64,000 bases of DNA from Lycocorax pyrrhopterus obiensis (lineage: Eukaryota > Chordata > Aves > Passeriformes > Paradisaeidae), in the NCBI GenBank assembly GCA_014706295.1, contig JACSVZ010000004.1, positions 93,197,548 to 93,261,547 of the forward strand, written 5' to 3'. How positions within the stretch are numbered: the stretch's first letter is position 1; every line of letters begins with the position of its first letter. The position numbers were made by a program, and so were the translations under genes. Below the pieces are notes generated by a model. That model saw only the letters and a program-made list of their open reading frames with translations. It made no database searches and was not told where the DNA came from. Of this stretch, positions 24,451 through 35,276 are shown one piece after another.

Positions 24451-26410
24451 AAGCATGTCAAAGGAAAGCAGAAATATGTTTTGACCAGAAAACCGGGAGA
24501 GGTGGGGGTAGAACTGGGAGTATGAGTGGAACCAATTATTTTTCTTTTCCTATTCCAACTTCAAATTCTGCCAGTTAATAAAATAGCTCTAACTGCAGAA
24601 AACCATCTCTGCATTGAAGACCAGATGTTCATAGTGTGTCTTAGGCATGCCTCTAACTTTTCCCTCCTTGCTCTACCAAATTTATGACTGGGCTTAATAC
24701 GCCCATCTAGATACAAACAATGTTTCTCTTTTATCCTGTTGACATGTTGAAGACAGAGTGTCTTAACTTGTTTCTTTGCCTTGAATAATTAACAATGCTG
24801 GTACAATTTCCAAAATCATCTTTCAAAACAAAATTATATTTTCTGTGTTGGTGCGATTACTAGCCATCAATGAAGAATCTATAGGAAAACTATATAAAAT
24901 ATTTAAATTGGAATTAAAATTGAAAGACTAGGCTAGGTGCATATTTAGGCTTCTGCTTCAATAATTTATTATAATTGCAGTAATATAACGGGGGAGCTGC
25001 TATGGCAAACATAGCTGTAGAAATACTGCTAGAAAGTAACAAGAGTTCATGCAATAAATATATTTCTTAAATACAAATGAAGCAAAAGAAATTGTAAATG
25101 TTATTTATAGTTTCATTGCAAGCCATGAAAAGTGACTGAAATCAGATGGTGCATCTGAAAGATGGTGACTGTGCTTCCTTTCAGAGAAATGTAATTTATC
25201 TCATGATTTTAGGCGAGAACTCTGCTTGCAGAGGAAACCCACCTGCAGCTCTGTGACACTGCCCAAAATGTTCCCGCTGTCCCTGTGCTGCAGCAGACAC
25301 ACACACACCCCCAGAGCTGCAGACAGAGCCGTGGAGGAGAGCTGTGGCTGCCTCCCTCCTGCTGCAGGGAACTGCCACTGGAGGAAAAGAGATCATCCAG
25401 AGAGAAGGGAAGCAAGAAGAAAGGAAAGATGGGATGACACAGCAGGTGTGAAAGGACAGTCAGTGAAACAAAAGCAAAGGCCAGAAAACAGACCTTAGCT
25501 CTTTTATTTAGCTTAAAAAAAGAACAAAAACAAGAGCAAAGCTGAATTACCTTTCTCTTTTCTACAGCACAGACAGAAAAACAGGCAGAAAACACAAGTG
25601 TTTTGGGATGACACAAACTTTCTGGGCAAACAAAACATGAAAGGTCACTCAACTCTGAACGTGTCTTCACTGAAAAAGATCTGGTTTTTATCTCATGCAA
25701 TGAAGCCACACTAGTTGTCTTGAGGTAAAATCATAACGATGGTAAAGTACTGTAGTTTTAAATAAAAATGGTATCCAAATCACATACACACAGAGCTGTG
25801 ATATAACTAAATTGTCCCTGAGATCTTCCTCAGCACATTGAAGCAGCACACCTATGAGAGGGATGAAATGCATTACACAAGGATCTGGAGAAAGGCTGTA
25901 CTTAGGCTGTATTTTGTGTCAAATTCACGAAAATCCACTTGTTCACTCTGGAAGAGGGAGTAAGGACTTGGGGAGAGGCACCATCAGTTGTCAGCAGCCA
26001 GTGAATTCAGTATTCAGTGAGATACACAGCACTGAAAACTGTCTCATCTTTATCCAGACTTTCACTTCTGTCACCAGAGTAACTAATGAAATAAAAGATG
26101 TTTTTAAAACAAAATAAAATAGCTTGTAGAGCAAAAAGCCATCATCAGCTAATTCTTAGTCTGCAGTGTGATGATGGGCTGTTCTGACAATACACCCCAA
26201 AAGAAAGGCCTGTAGATCCAAGGCAAGGAAAGCAGTGGGGGTAAGAAAGGGCTCTCTGAAGCATCCTGGTTTCAACCTGGCTTGAAATGACTGTGAGACA
26301 GCACCAGGACAGAGATTAGGCTGGGAAGAGGGAATGTTAATATTCTTTAGGGAGCTCATACCCAGAATTTTTTTGGGGACTGAAAAAGTACTTGATTCAA
26401 CTGGTTTTAA
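24451..26410. other. Non-coding stretch including the longest open frame of the window
   Basis: The longest ATG frame of the window (166 codons, minus strand, 25209-25709) lies here, over a locally GC-richer patch at 25200-25400 with a (CA)n run. Its translation is Ser/Cys/Phe-rich, has no domain or signal I recognise, and overlaps other open frames on the plus strand. I regard it as a composition effect. No repeat family recognised. Confidence 0.45.
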
Positions 26411-26822
26411 AATCATAGAATAATTTAGGTTGGAAAAGTCTTCTAAGATCATCGACTTCAACCATTAACCCAGCACTGCCAAATCCACCACTAAACCACA
26501 TTCCTAAATGTCACATCTACATGTATTTTAAATATCTCTGGGGACGGCGACTCCTCCACTTCTGTGGGCAGACTGTTCGGTACTTAACAACCTTCTCGGT
26601 GAAAAAAATTTCCAATTTAATATCCAATTTAAATCTCCCCTGGTGCAACTGGAGGCCCTTTGCCCTTGTTCTGTAACCTTGGAGAGGAGACCAATCCTTG
26701 CTACAGCCACCTTTCAGGTAGCTGAAGAGTGATAGGGTCCCTGCCAAGCCTCCTTTTCTGCAGGCTAAATAATCCCAGCTGCCCCAGCTGCTCATCAAGA
26801 TTTGTGTTCTGGACCCTTCTAA
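26411..26822 (-). mobile_element. CR1 LINE fragment with 3' end
   Basis: The plus strand starts aatcatagaataatttaggt, the reverse complement of the CR1 tail. It continues through ggcgactcctccacttctgt and aaccttctcggtgaaaaaaa to ggctaaataatcccagctgc. Read on the minus strand it is the last part of ORF2 (a region corresponding to LKGGCSKDWSPLQG and RFKLDIKLEIFFTEKVV) and the 3' UTR. Stops and frameshifts are present. A typical 5'-truncated copy. Confidence 0.9.
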
Positions 26823-27096
26823 GGAAATAAAGTTTACCTGGTTTGTATGTCCTAGTTCCACCTCTCCTCAGTAACTCGTGAATCGTTTTGCCTGCTTAAG
26901 CTACCTCTAACACATGTTAGAGGCATGAAGGATGTAAATTCCTCCAAGCATCACAAAAGAACACAGCCAGGTGGAGGAGAGAGACACAAGTCTGTGTCCC
27001 CACAACAGGGACTGGCAGGAGCTAAGGTGTCATTCTCAGGAGCTCACAGAAGTGCTCCAGCCACTGTCGCCTTGGGTCCAGTGGTGGACAACCTGG

Positions 27097-27650
27097 TGTG
27101 TTGCGACCTTCCTAGAGAAAGCATCCCAGCAGGGAAAAGCTTTTCCAGGGGCTTTAGCAACTTCCCGGAGCAACAGGTGATTTCAGCAAGTGTAGCAACT
27201 TCTCAGCTACAAGTGACATCAGCTCTTGTGATTCAGCTCTTTGTGAAATCACCTCAGCAGAACTCTGGGACAGAGAGACAGGAGCCTTGTTTGGCAATTC
27301 CACAGAGGTAGCCCTCATTGTCCAGCAGCCCCTGTGAAGGGGAGGCCAGGGCCAAAAACGCCCTCTCATCAGGGGCTGGGGCAGAGGTTATATGGGGAAG
27401 GCAGGGGGCGGGGTAGAAACCAGTTAGCCAACGGGGTACAGGTCATTACCATAAAGAAGCAGGCATGGTGGGAGTGGCTATTTTTGTTGCCATGACCCTG
27501 AGGAAGGTTGCTTATCTCTGGGGAGATTCTTTTGGCGCTCAGGCCTCTGTTCTCCAAGGTAGTGCAGAGGGCTCCTGTGCTGAGGGCTCACAGCCCTCCA
27601 CAAGCCAGAGCAAAGATATCCAACAAGGCAAAACCAAACAGAGCACCACA
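27097..27650 (-). mobile_element. Possible LTR-like GC-rich block
   Basis: Read on the minus strand this segment begins TGTGGTGCTCTG and ends GTCGCAACACA, giving TG...CA ends. It has a CCCCATATAACC TATA-like box (27388-27396) about halfway. It is richer in G and C than its surroundings. I do not recognise the family, see no clear poly(A) signal after the TATA-like box and find no target-site duplication, so the borders are guesses. A decayed promoter or unrelated GC-rich DNA would also fit. An exact GGAAAAGCTTTTCC palindrome lies near 27137. Confidence 0.3.
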
Positions 27651-30073
27651 GAAAACCAAGCTATATATTTTTTGCTATTCCTAAAGAATGGTTGTTTTCC
27701 CCAGAAAGTCCTTTGAAGCCTTTGAGCTGGCAGTCCTCCTGCCATGTGAACCTAATGAAACACCTTGCGTATTCTATAGGCCATAATAATTTATTTTATC
27801 CAGTTGGTTGTTCCAGAGCAGGAATTGAAATTAAATGCACACATTTGAAAATTTCACATTAGGCAAGCCTAATCTATATGTATTTACACAAAACGTAATG
27901 AGTTCCACAGCCCCAAGGGTTGCATATTCTATAAACTTAGTTGCAGTAATTATTTATATTAAGAAGATATCTTCAGAGCCAGAAGGACCAGAAATAACTT
28001 AAGTTCTGTTCAAAACTTTCTAGCTTCTAGAAAACAGATTCATGACCCTAAAGTAAAAAAAAAAAAAATTAGAAGCACAAATACATAAAACAAAAATACT
28101 TGTAGTTTCAGAGATTAGTTTAAATGACATTACACTAAAATCTATAACTTCTCCCAGAACCTCAGCAGTGGCTCTCCCAGCACAAGTAATAGTGATTGCA
28201 TTTTAAAGTACTATACTTTTTCCAAAATCCAGCTTAAGCCAGAAATTTGACATGAAAATATGAGTTTATAGAATCTTACCTGAACCTACTAAGGGCAAGC
28301 AATAGAAAAGAACAGCTAGCTATTTTTTCTCTTACTACTTTATATGGAATTATGCAAGAACAATTTCCCTAGATTATCGTAATTAAGCAATAGAGATTGT
28401 ACTTTTGTTTCAGCAATAAATATTTTCACATTTCCATTTGCACCACTAAGTAGCTCAAGAAATATTTACATTCTTTGCACTATGCCATGTAAAAGCTGTA
28501 ATGAGAGTAAAACAAATTGTTGGGATCACTTTTTAGAGCAATAAAACCTGAAAATATTATTAAATAAAAGCACAATTTTCTAGTTGCACTCACAGAAATC
28601 TGAATGGAAGTTTTGAAATGCCAGTCTGGGTTTTGGGTACCGAATTTGCACAATTTTAATGAGACATGAACTGTAGGTTTCACGCTTTACAAATGTACAC
28701 TTACTATATAGATAGCTCTACACATCCAAAAATTATTATTATAAAACAATATATATATTGGGACCTGCCAATAATCCTGACCCTATGTTGTGCATTATCT
28801 GTGCATAACACCTGAACATAGAAAAAATGAAATCTTTCTGATATATTTTATTTATTTCACAGATAGACAAAATTTGTCATTCCTCTTGCTTATAACTATT
28901 TTCAGCTTTTATTTTTTGCTGAAGTAGATGATGGTTTCCTATGCTCTTTTAATCACCTATTCTAAGCTGTGATTTTTTTTGTTGGGATCATTAGTATAAT
29001 GTAAAGACTGGAGCATAGGTATTCCCCTTACCAGATTAATCCTTTCCACCTGATTTGCTAAGGCATATGTTCTAATAATTATGGTTTTCCTCCTGAAAAT
29101 AAACTTGCTCACTTAGCAGCAGTCTATTATTATTAAACATCCTTCAAAAAGGCAATTCAGTTACTTGTGGTCTCTTTTATTTTCCCATTTCCCTTTTTTT
29201 CTTCACTGATCACCTTAGAAACTGGTAGAAAGAGTTACTTCTTTTTACTCAAATGGTCAAGCAAAATATGCAGATGTCTAAGAGAAAGAGCTGATAACAA
29301 AATTGAGCACTAGTCTTTATTTACAGAAATTCCATGCCTATTCCACAAAAAAATTAATGCCAAAACAGCAGAGGCTTTTTCTTGAGTTACAGATTCAGGT
29401 CTTTTGAGCCAACCCCTTGCCAAAAGCTTTCCTTCCTAATTTTTTTCTCGAGACCACACTGTAAGAGCTTTCTCTCTGTGCCCCTGTTGTGCTTAGCTGT
29501 CTCCCTGTCTCACACACAACTAGTTTCATAAAATTTCCCCATCTCTACATTTTTTACAAAATCTTCAAAGAAAAAAATGCAACTGAATGGTCTGACTCGT
29601 GGTCCAAATTTCTGTGTTGGTAATGGTTTCCTGTTGTTTACCAAAACAGCATTTAATTTTTCCTTGATTTTCTGTAAATAAAAGCTGGTTTTCAAAAGAT
29701 TGCTCAATGCATCTGCATCCTCTCTCTTCCTTCACTAATATTAATTTTATCCTTTGCCTTCATAGAAAAGAAAATACAAGTTCCCCATGTGGTGTGATAA
29801 GAAAGCAAAGATTTCCACATGATACAAATTAAATATGGATATAATTGCGTGTTATATATATTTTTTTTATATCAGGGCAATTTTACCTCAGCCCAAATTG
29901 GTTTTGTGGCTGTCCAAGCCTGCCTCACTGCTTGCCACCCAATTTGCTTTCAACCACCCAGGACGGGCATCTTTCACTGAGCCCCTGAGGAATGTCTGTT
30001 GTTGCTGTGAATTCTGCTGACTGAGACAGGTCTTACTCATTTTGTTCTAATGGAAAATTCATCTCTGTCACAG
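27651..30073. other. Unique AT-rich non-coding stretch
   Basis: No gene and no recognisable repeat. An A-run lies near 28055-28068. Several short frames (60-67 codons) have no domain. Confidence 0.55.
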
Positions 30074-30144
30074 GAGTATCCTGCCATCAGTCTGTGCCAA
30101 GAACTCACATCGACATCAATGGGAGCTTCATGTGCATTGTGCAG
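30074..30144 (+). other. Exon-like segment with strong splice sites
   Basis: A 71-base stretch is bounded by atctctgtcacag on the left and CAG/gtaagg on the right, both good vertebrate splice-site matches. All three plus frames are open, which is weak evidence at this length. The words catcgacatcaatgggagct inside, and caggcccggatcatt just downstream, look like old amniote repeat motifs, so this may be a repeat fragment that happens to carry splice-like ends. Without transcript data it stays a candidate non-coding or alternative exon. Confidence 0.2.
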
Positions 30145-31374
30145 GTAAGGTATAATCATCATTATTTATTAAACACTAATGGAGTCCCAGGCCCGGATCA
30201 TTAAAAGTTACAGTTGAGATGCAGTCTCTATAAGACTGGTGATTCTTTAGGAGAGCTGGTATTTTCTTTTATTCTCTGTTTCTTTGCTGTGTTTCCATGA
30301 TATTTAACATGAGAAGTGGGTGGTTTTTGCTTCAACAACTAGTCTGACAGTGAACTACTGAAACTATTTGGATAACCAGCTAGCAAAAGTGTATTACAAT
30401 GATTGTCCTAGAAGATGACCTGCATTAAAGGCAGAGTCTAGTTATTCCTGTATGGATATCTGTATATGTTTGATAGTGATCAAAATGTACAATTTGTCCT
30501 GCAATTTGTAAATATCTCATATTTACCTCTCCTAGGATTATGCTGTGTTCCGAAAAACCCACCAAAGCCTTCAGAGACAACCAGGCTAAGAGAGAGATCC
30601 AACATTTTTTTTATTAATTGCATAAAATTTACCTACCTCACCATCTTGTGCAAACCATGATTTTTTTACTCTTGCTATTTCCTTTCACTTAAAAACTAAG
30701 TAAGTCTGTGAAGCTCCTGATTTGTTCTCGGTCTTCTGTGCTTTACTTTACCTGCCTTTCTGATCACAGGACTTGACTAAGGAGAAGACAGCAGCTCATG
30801 GAATTATTTCAATGACTGTTTAGTCCAGAAATTAGTCTCCTGAAGCACCAAGCTGTTGCACTCTTAGCACATTGCATTTGATCCAGCCAGATCTACTTTT
30901 TCTTGTTCTGTTATTGATGAGAAAAAACAGACCTAAAGCCTTATTTTGTGCTATTGATCACATTTTGCCCCACAAATCACTCCTCGTGCACAATCCTTCA
31001 GCTGCCTCCTGTGAGGAATTCAGCAAGTACAGAGTGAATTTCTAATCAGCTGCGACTGTTCAGCACTAGGGCTGGCAATTATGCTCCCAGTGCCTGTATC
31101 TGTAAGTGTTATACATTTGTATTTGCTTCTTGCTGAGATCACACAGTTGGGAAAGCAATCATGCTCCATTACTCCTGGGTTTGATTCTTGGCCCATATGG
31201 CTGCTTGTGGACAGTCTTTCAGTGCTTTGCTTCGTTTATAGCTAACATGGTTAATGACTCTTTGCTTTCTGCAAGTCCTGAGCTGCTGAAATTTGCAGCT
31301 GCTCTTTGTTAGTAGGGAAAGCTTCCCCTCTCTTACATTGCTGATTTCTGTTCTACCTGACGGCAACTGGACAA
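30145..31374. other. Non-coding stretch, partly old repeat
   Basis: Near 30150-30240 the sequence (attatttattaaacactaatg, cccaggcccggatc) recalls old bird/reptile interspersed repeats. Near 31135-31190, gatcacacagttgggaaagc followed by cctgggtttgattcttggcc is similar to the end of MIR/L2-like tails. Neither is firm enough for a separate call. Confidence 0.35.
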
Positions 31375-31900
31375 GCCCTCTTTTTTGGGATGTGAGGAAA
31401 GGAAAGATGAAGCAAGTGGTTGCCCTTTTACTACCAGCAATTTTATCTGGGAATGGATTATATGAGAGTTTTCAGTCTGGCTCCAGGGAGTAGCACTGTC
31501 CTAGGATTGCTTTACTTAAGGTCACAAATGATTTATCACCAGCTGCTGATTCAAGTTAAATTACAGTCCTCCTGCTGATGGATCTTTCTGCTGCCTTCAG
31601 TACAGTAGATCTTGGAACTTTGTGGAACTGTTTGAAGCAATTGCTTAGATTATGAAGCACCATCCCCGATCAGTATCGTTCAGAATTGATGGTGTATTAT
31701 CAGGTTGTAACTTGGCAATTGTGGATCAAGTTCTGCCTCACTGGTCACATTGCTCCTCAGAATATAATATCCTATAAGCGTCTCTCTTTTTATTTGCTAC
31801 AGATGTGGATGGAATTCTCTAACAGCAAAATATTAATTTTCACTGTAACACAACATATAGATGTATTTGTCTTTTACAGTTTAGCTTCTTGCTGCAGTTC
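31375..31900 (+). mobile_element. L2-type LINE reverse transcriptase fossil
   Basis: Plus-strand translation gives, in order, KMKQVVALLLPAILSGNGLY (the KVLEKVV-type part before the RT core), ESFQSG, a TALLKVTNDLSPAADSS-like part, and LLLMDLSAAFSTVDLGTL (31567-31620). The last corresponds to RT motif A, LLDLSAAFDTVDH in L2-type LINEs. The wording differs from CR1 (FLDFSKAFDTVPH), which places it in the L2 group. The catalytic aspartate of motif A is a serine here (AFSTVD), and in-frame stops occur after AADSS and before STIPDQYRSEL. The element is long dead. The right border, beyond about 31720, is uncertain. Confidence 0.75.
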
Positions 31901-34070
31901 AGACCACATCTGTTTGTTTTACCAAAGCATGATCTTGGGTAGTCCCAAATGGTTTGAAACCAAACTGAGATAAAATATAATTGCTTTTGGCAAACCCTCT
32001 CTGTCTGCTAGGTATTTCTTTCTAGGCAATCAAAACTATCTATGCATATCTAAAGTATGCATCTGGAGCTGGTCAGAACATTTTCATTAAATGAAGGCTC
32101 ATCAAAATATGCTGCTTTGTCAGAGCCAAAAATTTTGCAGAAAACATGTCTGTTTACGTAAAGCTTTAATCAGGGAGGTATTCAAGATTCAAGGCTCTTG
32201 GTCACTTCTGAAGGCAAAAACAGAGAAAGCATGCAGTCTGTTTGAAAATCCAAGATTTTTCATCTCAAACCAATTATTTGTGAAAAACATTCAGGAGGTT
32301 CTGGTTTTGTTCCCATGCCAACTGAAAACAATGCTGACACCACAAAAGCTGCCGTGAAGCAATTACCACCCTCTGAAAGGGATGCTCACAAAAGCTGTAC
32401 CTGCATCATCCCTTCAGCTGCATAGAGCACCTGGTGTAGATTACGGTGAGTTCAGAAGCTGAAGGACTGGAATGGCATGGGGCTCTGTTATGGTAATTGG
32501 CAGTTCACACAACTGGTCTTTCACTGCCTCGGAAATTGTAACCAACAGAAACAACTACTTTGTGATAAGAGATTCCAGGAAAAAAAACCACTTTCCACCC
32601 TGAAAAAAAATCCTAGTCAGAGAAAAGATAAAAATTCAAAAATCTAATATTTTCCAGAAATTGAAATATGGAGGAAAATTCGGTGGTCCATCAACATGCA
32701 CCAGTACTTAAATATTTTAAATATGTTTTCAATATTCCAGGAGGTTTTAACTCTTTAATTAAAGTTTTAAACTTGCTGATATAAGCTCTTCAATGTGAGA
32801 AATATGCATATAAAATGATTAATCTCTCAAAATCTCAACAAACTTTACAATATGCCATAATTTAGCATTTACTCTTATAGGTTTTTCTGTTTCCTAATCC
32901 TAAAGGTAAGCCCACCTGCATTCTGTCAAAGAGAAGTGCTAGACACTTGTTTCCAGGACAGACATCTAGCCGTGGCTCACTCACCCAAGCTCTGGACAAA
33001 TGGACTCCTCAGAGACATTTCTGGGTTTTCTGTCCTTCACAGAGCCCAGCTTGGTGATCCAAGGGCACATCACCCTCCCGGTTGTGCAACCCCAAACAGG
33101 GACCTCATAAATCCATGTGCTGGGGCCAGGCACTGCCGGATGCTGGGGCTGCGCAGCTCTGCAGTGCTTTGGGAGCGGCGGCTCCACATCTACAAACCCA
33201 GCACCATCTGTTTCAACAGACCTCCGAGATCTTCAGGTCAAGAACTCACCTTCAAGCAGAGGAGGATGTCTGCTTCCCATTGCTTTAGAAAGGGCAAGTG
33301 CTTTTAGCAAGACTTCTTCAAGATCAGCTGGAGAACAAGAGACCTGTGCAGTAGATGAAGGTGGACACCCGCTTGCAGTTTGAATGGCAGAGCTGATTCC
33401 AGGCTTCCCCAGGACAGGGCACGCCCTTCACACGGGAGCATACAGATGGCCCCTCTACCCTCATGCTGGATGAGTTCCCTGTACGGAGGTGTTTTCCTTG
33501 TGGGACAGAAGGGCAGGAAAATGCTGCATGCCCCATCCTGCTTCTTCCCTAGGCTGGGTAGGAAGTGTGTAGGTGATTGCTTTATTGTAAATGGCTCAAT
33601 AACAAAAATATCCATATATCATATTAAATCACGTAAATAATTGGCATTTAGGGTGTGCACGGCAACAGGCTGCTTGGACAAACAGCTCTCAATTATTTGG
33701 CAGAGCAAAGACTGCAGAGGTATGGACAAGTATTTTATCTTTACATACATGCCACCCTCACACACCTGCTGATGGCCACCAAATGGATTTGCATTAGCCA
33801 CAGTCAACAGGGTCAACTGGCTGTTCCAAGCTGGAAAAACATTCCAGTGTTATAAAAAGGTGCATTAACACCAGCAGTCTGCCACTGATCTCCAATTATC
33901 CCCATTCCTCAGCACCTAATCTTGAAAGGTTTAGGAACATGAAAAACAAACTAAAACAAATTGCAATCAATATTTAAATAAAACCATCGCAAAAGTCATA
34001 AGACCATTAAAATATTGCAGGGGAAATACCTCTAATGTGTGTTTAAAAATTCTTGCAGGGGGTTTATTTT
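31901..34070. other. Non-coding stretch
   Basis: No recognised element. 32930-33560 is locally richer in G and C, and overlapping open frames on both strands (up to 123 codons at 32936-33307) reflect that; none resembles a known protein. The first few hundred bases may include further diverged L2. Confidence 0.4.
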
Positions 34071-34348
34071 TTATTCATTACTTTGTGTCTGCTGTTGCAG
34101 AGCCTGAAAGAGCCTCATGATTTCCTTCATGATTGTATACAAGGTGATGCAGAATCCACATTTGATTTTAGGTTGCTTGTTGCCAGTCACTTCCTTCTTG
34201 TAGATCCCTAAAGCACTACCCACAGCTACTACACCAACAAGTGCCAATAGTAATGCATTACACTTAACTAACAAGCGTTCAGACTCTACTTTACAGTAAT
34301 TTAAGTAATCATAACTTAAACAAACACAAACCTTATAGCCATATTAGG
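34071..34348 (-). other. Unidentified open frame with a membrane-like segment
   Basis: Between a TAA at about 34350 and a TAA at 34071-34073 the minus strand has about 90 codons without a stop. There is no early ATG (the first are near the C-end). It encodes a short Cys/Lys/Glu-containing lead, a hydrophobic run ALLLALVGVVAVGSALGIYK that could span a membrane, a basic stretch (KKEVTGNKQPKIK) and a Gln-rich end (FQALQQQTQSNE). AATAAA overlaps the stop and a second lies just after it. A gtaaagtag acceptor-like site precedes the part after 34295. It could be a terminal exon, a retrocopy or chance. I do not recognise the protein. Confidence 0.2.
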
Positions 34349-34605
34349 TCTATTCTAATTACTGGATTATTATTCTAGCCTTAGTAATAGTCCAGAACAT
34401 TTTGGAAATTAAAAGTTCTCTTCCCCTACAACATTTAAATACCATTTTGTACCAGATAAACATGCATTTTCTTTTGTAACAAAAAAGGAGTTCAAATCTA
34501 AATTAATGATACAGCAAGCATTTACTGAATTTTTAATTTTTTTGTTACCTGTATGTAAAAATAAAAACTTTGGTTCATTTTGATTCTATGAAATTAACAG
34601 CAGCC

Positions 34606-34884
34606 TGACACGAGATGAAACAACAGGAAGAACCCTTTTTATTGGAGATTATTTCTTACTCATCAAGTACAAATTGGCTATAGTAGATATATTTTCCCTA
34701 TATACAAGCCTTACTCTTACTACGTGATGGGAATAAATCCATTAGCATACACAGGGTTAGTCCAGCCAAAGACCGGCAACACAGCTGCACAAGTGGGGTT
34801 ATTCAAGTGGAAGCTTGCACACTTTCGTTGTTGCTAGTTACTATATTGTGCTCCAGCAGCAAAGCTCACGTCTGGTACCCGACA
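34606..34884 (-). mobile_element. Compact solo LTR
   Basis: Read on the minus strand it starts TGTCGGGTACC and ends CATCTCGTGTCA, so it has TG...CA ends and is about 279 bp long. A TATA box (TATATA, 34699-34704) is followed about 56 bases on by an AATAAA signal (34638-34643), which leaves roughly 30 bases to the end. This is the expected U3-R-U5 order with short R and U5. There is no retroviral coding sequence beside it. No target-site duplication is visible, and I do not recognise the family. Confidence 0.6.
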
Positions 34885-35106
34885 TTACACCATCTTCCAA
34901 AACAGTTTGATTTTTAGTACTGGTGGATTTGAATGGCTATTTTGGCTCCAAACCATCGGAGTTACCCAGTTCGTGCACAGAACTTTAAGCTTTTTCTAAC
35001 ATGTCAGAGGGAGCAATAAATTGGTCGTGGATCCTGGGGACTTTCAAGCCAGCTTTGCTGCCAAATACACACATATCAAATATTGAAACCCTCACTTTTC
35101 AAATCA

Positions 35107-35276
35107 AGGGTGATGAGGCATTGGGACTGGTTGTTCAGAGAAGCTGTGGATGCCCTGCCCCTGGAAGTGTTCAAGGCCAGATTGGATGGGACTTTGAGCA
35201 ACCTGGTCTAGTGAAAGCTGTCCCTGACCCTGGTAGGAGCATTGGAACTGGATAATTTTTAAGGTCCTTTCTATAG
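35107..35276 (+). mobile_element. CR1 LINE 3' end
   Basis: agggtgatgaggcattggga, then cagagaagctgtggatgccc, aaggccagattggatgggac and aacctggtctagtgaaagct follow the CR1 3' UTR closely. It stops at aaggtcctttctatag with the last tail repeat lost. The copy is 5'-truncated and on the plus strand, and relatively well preserved. Confidence 0.92.

Noticed and set aside
25209..25709. Longest ATG open frame, 166 codons
   Set aside because: No domain or recognisable similarity, low-complexity composition and overlapping frames on the other strand; consistent with chance in a locally GC-richer patch.
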